Shown in pieces: positions 10,315 to 19,925 of a DNA stretch of 64,000 nucleotides. The notes under the pieces were generated by a model. The model was not told where the DNA came from and ran no database searches. It worked only from the letters and a program-made list of their open reading frames with translations. The position numbers and the translations under genes were made by a program. Source of the stretch: Acanthosoma haemorrhoidale (lineage: Eukaryota > Arthropoda > Insecta > Hemiptera > Acanthosomatidae); contig OV884009.1 of NCBI GenBank assembly GCA_930367205.1, positions 104,243,189 through 104,307,188 of the forward strand, read 5' to 3'. Numbering within the stretch: the first letter of the stretch is position 1; every line of letters starts with the position of its first letter.

Positions 10315-10966
10315 TGCCATCAACCACGTCATAGTTCGTGTAGTGACGTTCAAGGAACAGAGAGGCGCCCCTCAATGCTTTAGATGTCAAGAGTTCGGCC
10401 ACACAAAGAACCACTGTGGCAAGAAACTTAAATGTGTGAGATGTGCAGGACCCCACGAGGTGGCACAATGCCCCAGGAACGAGACGGCACCGCTTAAGTG
10501 TTCCAACTGCGGCGAGGCACATCCCGCCTCGTACAGAGGCTGTGAGGAAAGGAAGAAGCTCCTAGCCAGAGTGAGACCGGCCCCCGACAGAGTGCAGCCC
10601 CAGCAGAAGAGGAGCCGCCAAGACGTACCACTAACGAGACCTGCTCCACCGCCATCTGTACCTGCCTGGCAGAACCCACTCTTCAAGCTCTTTCAAGCCA
10701 GAGATGAAGAAACGGCTCATCCTTCGAAGACGAGAGCAGCCGCCTCCACGTCGAGAGCTGCCCCCTCCACGTCGAGAACTGCCCCCAGAACTTCGCAGGA
10801 CACTCCGGAAAATAACAATTGTGAGTATCTAGATCCTAGGCTTAAGTTTCTTACAAACGACCAGCGTAAAGACCTTGAATGCGCACCGAAATGGGTAACT
10901 GCCCTAGTAGACTTCTGTAGCCAAATGCTCATGGCTATGATATCTGGTAAACATCAACAATGGTAG
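10315..10966 (+). CDS. LINE ORF1 (nucleic-acid-binding, 5'-truncated)
   Basis: An open frame with three zinc knuckles in a row: CFRCQEFGHTKNHC, CVRCAGPHEVAQC and CSNCGEAHPASYRGC. Next comes a basic, proline-rich stretch with repeats of the type TSRAAPSTSRTAP. Jockey-clade ORF1 proteins bind their own RNA and escort it to the target. The frame enters from the older flanking element (ATG at 10283), so the native start and N-terminal region are lost; only the C-terminal ~215 residues belong to this element. The stop TAG overlaps the ORF2 start. Confidence 0.85.
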
Positions 10967-13583
10967 ATTACCAAGTATTAAATTTTAACGTTGATGGTCT
11001 CCTGACCAAAATAGATGAGGTAGAAGTGCTGCTAGCTCTCTACCGACCAGATATTGTAGTTTTGACAGACACTAGGGTATCTACACAATCGTTTCACATT
11101 AAAGGTTATTCAACTGCCATTGAAAGAGTTAACGGTTACGGAGGCGTTTTAATTGCTATACGCCTTGGCATCAATTGGAAGACAGTGGCTTCACCACTGA
11201 CTACAACTGATCCCAAGCTTCACCACTTGACAGTTAAGGTAAATTTGGGGAGACCCATTTACCTTACCGCCCTGTACAGAAGACCGTACGCGTCTCTACA
11301 GCAGTACTCAGCCTTGCTACACGCATGTGCGCAAAGATCTAACCACTGGGTGGTGGGAGATCTCAATGCGAGACACACAATGTGGTATAACACCGTAACG
11401 AACAAGGCTGGGAGACTCCTGTTGAGAACGCCATTCACGGTCGTTCACCCCCAGACTTTTACTTTTCGACAAAGAGGTAACCCGCAGGCTCCATCGACGA
11501 TTGACTTACTACTAACAAAACAACCCCACCGTATCACTAGTTGCACCGCCCTTGACTTTATTACCTCTGACCACAGGCCAGTACTGTATGCAGTTGATGG
11601 TAAAGTGGCGACCCCTCGTCCCACGAGATACGACTACCGTCGTGCCGACTGGGATCTGTATCGGTCGCAGATTTACCATAACCTGCATACGGTACCCATT
11701 CTCCGCACGAAAGAAGAAGTAGATCTTCAACTAGCTTTCATAACTGATGTGATCATAGACGCAGCAAACACTGCGATCCCGAAGTACACTCCCATGCCAC
11801 CGTCTCTGCGACCACCTCCAGACCACATTCTTAAAATTATAGCCTTGCGCAATAATTGGAAGAATAGATGGTACAGGACGAGAGATCAGCAAGCCAAGGT
11901 CGTTGTGAATTCTCTCACAACGCAAATCCGGGGCTTGATGAAACTCTGGAAAACAGCGCAGTGGCATGAGAGACTTCGTAGCACTCACGGAGATCACAGA
12001 AAGTTTTGGAAGCTGTTGAAGACTACAAAAGGCAAGACAGCCACTGTCCGTCTTCACGAAGGCGACATGTTCTGACTGCTGAGCAACAGGCAACAAAACT
12101 GGCCGACCATTACGCTAGGGATATTACGGCTAGGACGGGATACTACCACATGCCTCCTCCGGTAGATGCTGAACAGAACCACATGTTTGTATCACCGAAG
12201 CAGCTCAAGGCGATTCTTCGCCGGTGTCAGGGAAACCGAGCACCAGGGCACGACGGGATACAAACAGTGCTGCTCAAACAAATGCCGAGGAGAGGGATAG
12301 TACAACTAGCAAACTTATACAACTCTTGTATAAGATTGCGGTACTTTCCTGACACATGGAAACAAGCCATCTTGTTTCCATTACTAAAGCCAGCCAAAAG
12401 TGGAGATCACCCAGCCGACTACCGCCCGATCAGTCTGCTACCACAGATGGGGAAAATCTTTGAGAAAATTCTTTTGAATTATCTCAAAGATTACTGCTCG
12501 GAAAATGACATCATTCCGCCAGAGCAGACTGGATTCCAATCCAGTATGAGCGCAGAGCACCCCCTTCTGAAGGTGCAGTCAGAAGTTAGCCATAACATGA
12601 ATAGAAACATAGCCACGGCTATGATTTCCATTGATTGCACCCAAGCATTCGACTCGGTGTCTCACGGGACACTGTGTCAAATGCTCTGCGACCGGGAATG
12701 CCCGGAACAACTATATTCAATTCTGGCTAGCTTCCTGAAAAACAGATCGCTGCGGGTGCGGGTGGGTGATAGCTTCTCCGAAGCTGTGCCACTGACCTGT
12801 GGAGTACCCCAAGGCGCCGTCTTATCCCCTGTACTATTCAACGTATACACGTCTGAGATTGTCGGAGCCCGCTACAAAAATACCACAGTTACTGCTTTCG
12901 CAGATGACATAGCGGTGTACAGCAGCAGCATGAGTGCCAAGGTAGCTCTAAGACAGGCTGAAGCAGCCTGTAACCAGATCAGTGAGAGATTGGGGAGACT
13001 CAATATCTCTGTAAACGCGGGTAAGACCGACTGTGCAATTTTCTCTTTTCAAAAGGGAAAAAGCCCGCTCCCTACTAGTTACATAGTAGGAACGAAGCAA
13101 AATTCACCAGCCAACGACCTAGTATATCTGGGAATTAAAATGGACAGACACCTCCATTTTAGTAACCATTTTGCGAAGAAGTTGAAGCATACACGCATGA
13201 AGTCTTACCGGCTTACGCACTTATTGACTTCCCCCAATCTATCACTGCGTCTCAAGCTACTGATTTACAAGAGCATACTCAGGCCTACTCTGCTGTATGG
13301 TGCACCGCTATTTCGTTACCTGACGTATACGACAGCTAAGAAACTCCAACAATTCCAAAACGGTATACTGATGAAAGTGGTCAGAGGTACTTCATTCGAG
13401 CAGCGACGGAACAGTGAGCTGCATGAGATATTTGAGCTGCCTACGGTGGATGAATTCATCCAGCGTAGACATATCAAATTTTTCGACTCATTACAATATT
13501 TGACAAACCCGGTGTTTAACACTATAACCCCCGCTCCGTTCCCCCATCGATGGCAGGACGCTGTCGTGGCTGGAACGCTTTAG
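10960..13583 (+). pseudogene. LINE ORF2: endonuclease-reverse transcriptase, one frameshift
   Basis: Frame 1 (10960-12075) is an APE-type endonuclease: N-terminal LNFNVDGLLTK, VVGDLNARHTMW in the middle, and TSDHRPVLY near its end. Frame 3 (to 13583) is the reverse transcriptase: RAPGHDGIQT, YRPISLLPQMGKIFEK, DCTQAFDSVSHG, GVPQGAVLSPVLFN and catalytic FADDIAVYSS, then the thumb and a C-terminal RRHIKFFDSL. The halves join near 12066-12075 through a single-base shift; otherwise there is no internal stop. Together they would be about 870 codons, normal for jockey-clade ORF2. The copy looks young but cannot make the full protein as written unless the shift is an error. Confidence 0.88.
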
Positions 13584-13808
13584 TTTTAGGTTCTAGGTAT
13601 AGTTTCTAGTTTGTAAGTTTTTTCTCCCATTTTTAAACCGAAGGTGAGCCCCATCACCTAGATTTGTATTCGTAGTATTTTCCTATTAACCACAATCTGT
13701 ATTGTTAAGTAACACGAACTCCTTCAAATGCATCTGTGCATAGCAGGATAAGGAGAAATATGCAAAGCTTCTTTTAATATTTTCATTATATAACTTCATG
13801 GGGTTTAG

Positions 13809-13839
<31 letters not shown>

Positions 13840-13841
<2 letters not shown>

Positions 13842-14552
13842 CCTGCATTGATGTATGGAACCCCTCTCTACAAGTATTTGACTCCCAACACTCTCCTAAA
13901 GCTCCAGCAATTTCAGAATAGAGTTCTCCACACCTCCCTCAAACACACCCCTTTCGACCGAATGAAGGCCGACGAAATCCACAAAAAATTCGAAGTGCTC
14001 ACTATCCAAGATTTTATCAAGAGAAGGCACATCAAATTTTTTGACTCCCTAAGGCATAGCCATAACCCACTATTCTCCGACCTTCAGCCACCACCAATGC
14101 CCGTCAGATGGAAGCACTCCTGGACCGCCGAAGCTTGGCGAATGAAAGACATCATAGAGGACTGACGGACCTACACCCAGCCGAGAGATCGAGGCCGATC
14201 TCCCGGCCGACTCAACCGACGCCACATTACCCCATCTACCTGTGTAAGCAGGGTTGATCTTCCGGCCGATTAGGCCGACTCATTCAGGCCCCTGGCGGGG
14301 CGGCCGGCCAGGCTTCGCCTGGCCTACAACAAACCATCGCCTAGGCACCCCTAGGCTCAATCCTTGGTAGACTCTCACTACCTTCCTGACTCAATCCGCC
14401 TTTCTAGGCATTCCACACCCCATATCCTTCTCATACATCCTTCAAGTAGGGGTCTCCCCTTAGTGAAAGGCACTTTCCAGCCAAAAATAATTTTCCTTAT
14501 TTTTCCCACATTCCTATTTTTATAAGTTTGAGAGCTTAGGGAAAAAAAAAAA
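13840..14552 (+). pseudogene. 3' piece of the older jockey-type LINE
   Basis: Continues the RT frame of 10075-10314: MYGTPLYKYLTPNTLLKLQQFQN through RRHIKFFDSL to a TGA at 14163. A GC-rich 3' UTR with repeated GGCCGA words follows, then an A run at 14542-14552, which is its likely 3' end. A mariner is inserted just after it. Confidence 0.8.
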
Positions 14553-14561
14553 TTGTTCATA

Positions 14562-15410
14562 AAGGGTGTCCCAGAATTAACGCAAGACTTGAAGTAAAGT
14601 AATGGCAACCCTAAAAAAAAACAATTTGACAGCTGACAGTTTAGGCTTAGCAAAAATGGAGCGTTACACGATAGAACAACGTGTCTTTATTGATGAACAT
14701 TATCTCAAAAATAATAAGTTTGGCGGCCACAGTTCGAAAATTTCATACAAAATATGGTCGGAGTATGTTTTGACTTCATCAACTGTAAAGAGATTAATTG
14801 AAAAATTTAGGGAGACTGGATCAGTAGGAGACACTGAACACACTGGTCGTCCAAAAACAAGCCGTTCAAATGTCAATATCGAAGCAGTGCGTGATAGTGT
14901 TGTTGAAAATCCAGGAACATCAATTCGGCGTCATAAGCACAGTTCTTTAGGCAGAAATTGGATGATATTAATGTGGCCAATATGTGGTTTCAACAAGATG
15001 GTGCCACATGCCATACAGCCCATGAAACAATTCAAATACTGCATGAGACATTTCCAGGTCGTGTACTCTCTTGTTTCGGTGACAAGAATTGGCCCCCTAG
15101 ATCGTGTGATTTAACACCTTTAGATTTCTTTTTATGGGGTTATTTGAAGTCAATTGTGTATGTCAACAAGCCCACATTCACCAGTGCATTAAAAGACGAA
15201 CTTCAACGCTAATTTAACGAAATTCAACCTTAATTTCGACAAGAGTGCGTATGTGCCAGCAAAGTCGTGGAGGCCATTTGCCCGATGTGTTATTCCATAA
15301 ATAACCCTATCCTATTTACTTTATAATTCAATAAAAAAAATAACAACAAAAATACTAAAAACTGTGTTTTCTATTTAAATCAAATCTTGCGTTAATTCTG
15401 GGACACTCTT
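14562..15410 (+). mobile_element. Tc1/mariner-type transposon (DD41D), internally deleted
   Basis: 849 bp with 26-bp terminal inverted repeats that differ at one base. The left end starts AAGGGTGTCCCAGAATTAAC and the right end reads the same on the opposite strand with AAGAGTG. Each side is flanked by TA (14560-14561 and 15411-15412), the standard duplication of this superfamily. It encloses one decayed transposase. Confidence 0.92.
14602..15212 (+). pseudogene. DD41D transposase with internal deletion
   Basis: The first part (14602-about 14945) has the N-terminal DNA-binding region (YTIEQRVFIDEHY, STVKRLIEKFRETGSVGD, HTGRPKTSR). The second part, in another frame from about 14950, has WFQQDGATCHTA and CDLTPLDFFLWGYLKS. 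The spacing from the D of QQDG to the D of PLDFF is 41 residues. The segment between, which should hold the first catalytic Asp and roughly 140 residues, is deleted, so no active enzyme is possible. The intact ends could still be mobilised by a related source. Confidence 0.88.
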
Positions 15411-15412
15411 TA

Positions 15413-16100
15413 AAAGGTCTTTTTAGAATCATTTCGATTCCTTCTTCTGTTTCCGATTCACCTCCTTTTTATTACAAAACGGTTTGAAAGCCTCGTCCAA
15501 TATCCAAGTTAGTAGTTTCCATAGGCTCGGTATTGATCCTTACTGTTGTGTCATCCAAATTCTCTCTGCTTGCTGACTCCAGCATCAGACCAGATAGTTG
15601 AGCATCAGGGATGATGGAGGTGGGAATAGAGGAGTGTCAGGAAGGAGGGTGGAAAGGATTAGTGGGAGGTGAGGGTAAAGTAGTGAGAGGTGGAAGGAGT
15701 GAGGGATATGATGGTTGTGGATGTAAAGGAGTAGGAAGAGGTAGGGGTATTTGTATAGCTGACACTTTGCTTTTGCAGACTATCTTGAAAAAAGAATAAT
15801 TTATGCCTTTACTTTAGGTTATAATATTTTCTTATATATATCTCCTACATTACTATTAAATATTACTAACCAATCTAATTGCTATGCTTATTTACATATT
15901 ATGATATATTCATGATTATCGTGTACTGTGTAATGTATGTAATATCTGGATAGAGTTAATAAAGCTTTAATATGGCATTGAAGGTAAAATTCAATAGAAT
16001 TTATCATTTAGATCGTATTTATAGCATGATTACTGGTTATAGCATGACACCTGTAAGAATAAACAAATCCAAATAATAAAAAAATATACGAATAATGAAC
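15413..16100. other. Intron with purine-rich tract
   Basis: About 15600-15765 is strongly G/A-biased on the plus strand (GGAGG, GAGGTGAGGG words) over some 160 bp. The reverse strand reads as Pro/Ser/Thr-rich with stops, so it may be a decayed LINE ORF1, but there is no motif. Nothing else is seen. Confidence 0.4.
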
Positions 16101-16229
16101 CTGGGATATGGCAACGATGGTTTGACCGATGAATCCAATGTAAAAGTGATGTGGGTCAACGGAGAAGACCTTTATCCAGGAACCTATGCAAGTACCGGTC
16201 ACTCCGACTAGGACGCATTTCCTCATCCC
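16101..16229 (-). CDS. FLVCR: FLVCR-like exon b (GMRKCVLVGV)
   Basis: 129 nt, exactly 43 codons. The acceptor is a long T run plus CAG, and the donor is CAG|GTTCAT. It encodes GMRKCVLVGVTGTCIGSWIK and HFYIGFIGQTIVAISQ: the start of helix 2 and helix 3 of the major-facilitator fold. It joins DRF of the upstream exon and VFVL of the downstream one in frame. An 8.7-kb intron follows. Confidence 0.92.
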
Positions 16230-17058
16230 CTGAAAAAAAAAAAAAAAATTCTATGTAAGCAGATCAGCATTATTATTTATTTCATGTGACAAAAAACAAA
16301 ATCTGATTTGGGCAATAGGTTTTGCTGCATATTGTGGTTCTCTTGTTGATTTAGGCCAACCCTTCCTCCCATGTGTCTATCTTTTGGTTGGTGTTTTCCA
16401 CCTCCTTCAGTGTTTTCCTATGGACACTTACGGAAAGTTATATTTTGTCCACACTTGTCAGACCTCACCAAAAGATGCGTGAAAGAAACATATAGCTGAC
16501 ATTTATCCATGGTAATTCAGCCCAATGCTTGATACTTTCTTGGATAAAAAATAAATAAATAAACCGGTTCAATTATTAAGTCAACACTATGTTCTGGTTT
16601 TCTGGGCAAAGTAACCATAAGCTTTCACCGAGATATAACGAAGTACTTATTTTTAATAAAAATAAATGCTAGATACAATACTTCATACTTTAATTACGAA
16701 CAAAGAAGAGTTTCGATCCTTCAAAGAAATTTTTCAGAAAAAATGAATTAGAGAAAAAGAAAACTAAAAATTCTGATGTTTTACTAGTGCCATTAATTTT
16801 TTTCCCATGGAATGATATGGCACAATCATATGCCCATTGTGGAAAAAATTCTAAACCTTCACATACCTCAAGTGGGAAACAGAATTCAACAATAAAATAA
16901 CAGATTTTGGTAGCTCCTAGCTAGTTACTTAACTTTCCTCAAAATGTCTGACGCTTTGCAGCCTAATTATTGTTTGGCTCAGCTATGGCAAATGCACTGT
17001 CTTTAGCAATATTTCAAACAACTTAATATTAAAATATTTGTTAAAATAGTTTACATAC
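16230..17058. other. Intron, nothing recognised
   Basis: 829-bp AT-rich intron between two transporter exons; no feature supported. Confidence 0.6.
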
Positions 17059-17276
17059 GAATCTGTCAAGTGCCCAGGAGCCAGGAACGATGAGAAAGAT
17101 GTACGTGAGCATGTAGACCATGCTGGTCCACTCGACCCAGGAAGTTCCTTGTAGTTGGTAGTATTTGCTCACGACGTTTTCTATTATGGAGTACTGGACC
17201 CACTGCATCGCATTTGCCATCGAGTAGAAGACAAACAGGGTCAACATCAACCATCTTCTCTTATATACTTGGCACT
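17059..17276 (-). CDS. FLVCR: FLVCR-like exon a (helix 1 region)
   Basis: 218 nt with acceptor TTACAG and donor GTATGT. The exon starts with two bases completing a split codon, then reads CQVYKRRWLMLTLFVFYSMA, NAMQWVQYSIIENVVSKYYQ, VEWTSMVYMLTYIFLIVPG and SWALDRF. This is the most conserved part of FLVCR proteins: the basic YKRRW before helix 1, helix 1 itself and helix 2. The preceding exon with the start codon was not found and must lie to the right. Confidence 0.92.
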
Positions 17277-17724
17277 CTGTAACCGTTCAATAAACTTAAT
17301 AAGTAACTCTATAATTATAAATGCGTGGTAATGAGCTCTACTAAATAGATTAGATTCTAAATATATAGGAATATAAGGGTGGTGGACGAGGTGAGGACAT
17401 TCCGTCCGAATCTTGCAATAAATAGTGAAGGAAGATGTAAAGTTATAAAGTCTTGAACATCGCAGTTTTTTCTAAACATTCCCTGTCAAGATACTGACTG
17501 AGGTACGATGACGGATTCGGTACTAAAACTGATTAGTGACTGGAGGGATGGACGTGGTAAAAGAACGAACTAGCAGTGGTCATTAGAACAATCACTGAAA
17601 GAATAAAACACTCTCTGTCAAAATAATGCAATTGGGCCACAACATAACGCACAGACATATTTGTGAGTAGCAAGTTTAAAAAAATATGTACCTTCCCGGG
17701 ATGAGGATCAATAATAAACAACGG
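17277..17724. other. Intron or 5' region, nothing recognised
   Basis: No exon with the expected phase (one base of a split codon before GT) or other feature was recognised. Confidence 0.4.
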
Positions 17725-18000
17725 CAACAACACAAACTAAAATGCTATGACCACCCACCGTGGGACACTCCCTCCAAAAAATGAATGGGGATGAGGTCAG
17801 TTCGATTTCAATAGACAATCATTATGCAGACCTGGTCTGCCTTTCTTACCAGGGACTCATTCATTAATCAATAATTCAGGGATTCATTAATGAATGAATA
17901 GATGCTTAGCACTGTAGAGAAATTTACGTTATGGCAGATTAATTTTTTGGAGGCACTGTCCCACGGTGGGTGGTCATAGAATTTTAGTTTGTGTTGTTGT
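17725..18000. mobile_element. MITE-like element with ~58-bp inverted repeats
   Basis: The left arm (about 17725-17782, CAACAACACAAACTAAAAT.. through CCACCCACCGTGGGACA) recurs as reverse complement at about 17942-18000 with few differences. The ~160-bp centre has no coding potential. Size and ends fit a non-autonomous DNA transposon. The exact edge and target duplication could not be fixed. Confidence 0.75.
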
Positions 18001-18504
18001 GATGATTGCGAACTTTCTCACATGAGAAAGATGATTCAGAGTTTCGGGAAATCCTCGCATTCCTCTGATTAGTAAATAATCGGAGAATCTGAGCATTCCA
18101 AAACGCCCACTGTTACGTAGTTACAGCAGATAACCAGCGACTTTAATCTTTTATTAGGAGTATAGGGATCTGTGCACTTCTGCAGTAAATGTGTTATGTG
18201 ATTAGGATATTCGCATACGTTTTGATAGAACTTCGTGAACTCAATAGAGGTAAGATTAAGAACTGCGAATCTTTTGAAGCCTCCTTTTGATGACCCTTAA
18301 TTAACTATTGTTGTCAGGACCTCGAGGAAAACTAGAGGATAACTCTAGTCTGTATATCAAAATTGGTTTTAGTATAGCAGTTTATTTCATTATTGAGATT
18401 CGCTTGTTTAGTTCTTATTTTTTTGCCTTTGTCTTTAATTCATATTAGACATTTATGAAGGTGGAAATCTGTGTCAAATATAGAAAGAAGAATGGAGGGA
18501 TACA
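18001..18504. other. Nothing recognised
   Basis: AT-rich with several short imperfect palindromes (e.g. around 18020 and 18050-18090) but no supported element. Confidence 0.4.
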
Positions 18505-19925
18505 GAACTGATGGACAGGACCTGAGACAAACGGTGAATATAACACTTACCGCACTTCTCGTGGTTGCGTCAATTTTTGATCTTCTTAAGTTGTCTCTGA
18601 AGCTTTTGAAGAGATGACTTTTCAGGGTCTAGGGGGGGTGACTAGACTGCTGCTGTCATCAGCAAATGTCAATATAGCGACCGCTAACTATATATGTAAA
18701 TTACCCTACACTCTGGTTCATAATTAATGTATTATAATAGAAAATGTCATGTAACTTCATTATGTAACTTCTGGTAATAAATCATAGAGAGGTCGGAAGT
18801 CGTAGACAAGTGCGAAAAGGGTGCGGCAATAAACCAAGAGAATTAGCCACCTGGTACCATAAAACCTGGGCAAAGGACACTTACCCCTATTAAAATAGAC
18901 CTTCAGTCACGTTCCCACGGTCAATAAATCATGCTAGGAACCCTTTTGGGACCCATGGGATAATAACCTTGCTATAGGTGGTCAACTAACCCAAGGGGGT
19001 GAAGCCCTAGCAGCTATAAAAAACACACCCTTGTATCCCAACGGCCATATAACTAAGTATACCATATACCAAGGCCATATATCGTAAACATACCCGTGGC
19101 CGACAGGTTCCGCCTCCCGGCAGGAAAAGGGCACGGGTATTTATATCAAGGGGTTTTCGCCCTGGACAGTCAGTCTCTCAGTCTTCATAGCCGCCGACTT
19201 ATCACTAACCCCAGGGCCACCTGGCCCTGGTGGGCCTACTCTTTCTCTGCTGTCCTATGAGTCGACACTCTGTCTCTTAGTCTCCCGAGTAACTTGAGAC
19301 CAGGGGCACTTGGCCCCTGGTAGGCCCCACTCTTCATTCTTTTCTAGTTTCGACATACCGATAGCCGCTACCACCGACGGCCCTTAGCCTCACAGCCTAT
19401 ACCAGACCTCTGACGACTTGTACTTATTACGCTGCCGATCTCTCGCCCGAACTCTAAAACTGGTCTTATTCTTTATGAACCTCTGAACCTCATCCTGAAC
19501 ACAGTGTCTTGTCGGGACACATTCCTAATCATATATGGAGTCAGATATTAACGCCTACATGGAACATGGTCCATGTTATTAACTACAACAATCCGACAAT
19601 TGTTGACCTCAGACAATTGTTCACCTTTTCCGACAATTGTGCACCGCCGACAATTGTTCAACCAATATCCCGACAGTCAACGAATAGGTTAGGGGAATAG
19701 AAGGGAGATCAGCGGTGTGTGTAGAAGTTATAGGCGATAGGACTCAGAACACTGCCCTGCGGAACTCATGATACGAAAGAATAGTAATTAGAATATTCTT
19801 AACCACAGCAGATCATAATGAAAGTTTCGAAAGATAGAAAAAGGTCTGTGATAAATGCTTTACGACCTTATAAAATATGCTGGAGCGTCTTCTAGAGAGG
19901 CAACCGTGCAATAAGATTGGCTTTC
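18505..19925 (-). pseudogene. LINE RT fragment split by an LTR insertion
   Basis: 18505-18672 and 19681-19925 both match, on the minus strand, consecutive parts of the LINE RT at 45.86-46.3 kb (around the catalytic FADDTAVLSS and the GVPQGSVLGP motif). Removing the LTR at 18673-19675 and one GTCAA copy restores continuity. The fragment has stops and indels and is older than the LTR. Confidence 0.8.
18673..19675 (-). repeat. 1-kb LTR-like insertion with 5-bp target duplication
   Basis: 1003 bp flanked by GTCAA (18668-18672 and 19676-19680). On the minus strand it starts TGTCGGG and ends GGTCGCTATA, the same ends as the solo LTR at 7682-8302, so both are solo LTRs of related families. The U3-side end holds four ACAATTGT palindromes. 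Lengths differ (1003 vs 621 bp), so the interiors have diverged or rearranged. Confidence 0.75.

Larger units (their letters stand above)
10315..13839 (+). mobile_element. Jockey-type LINE, 5'-truncated, with poly-A tail
   Basis: This unit interrupts an older LINE fragment. It contains the C-terminal part of ORF1 (three CCHC knuckles), a complete-length ORF2 (endonuclease and reverse transcriptase), a ~225-bp 3' UTR and an A tail of about 31 at 13809-13839. ORF2 starts inside the end of ORF1 (ATGGTAG overlap at 10960-10966), a compact arrangement consistent with coupled translation. The 5' end is missing and no target duplication is visible; instead the host element lost 256 bp. A much older relative is at 24215-26445. 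Confidence 0.9.
619..17276 (-). other. FLVCR: FLVCR-like transporter gene (six internal exons in window)
   Basis: Six minus-strand segments, each with an AG acceptor and GT donor, join in compatible phases into one protein resembling FLVCR, the feline leukemia virus subgroup C receptor-related family. These are 12-helix major-facilitator transporters of the plasma or mitochondrial membrane, linked in vertebrates to heme and choline transport. Order 5' to 3': 17059-17276, 16101-16229, 7271-7366, 4984-5127, 4013-4212, 619-722. Recognisable family stretches are YKRRW before the first helix, [26 protein letters not shown] and NAEEDAGRLGL. The encoded part starts near helix 1 and runs into the second half of the protein. 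The 5' exon(s) with the start codon and the last exons were not found and should lie outside 619-17276. Introns are 0.8-8.7 kb and filled with mobile DNA. The exon at 4984-5127 has a frameshift. Family assignment is strong; substrate is unknown. Confidence 0.85.

Noticed and set aside
14257..14280. CCGATTAGGCCGACT also present near 56158
   Set aside because: A 15-base match without flanking similarity is too short to claim a shared element.
18001..18100. Several short palindromes
   Set aside because: Imperfect, AT-rich and unlinked to any element boundary.
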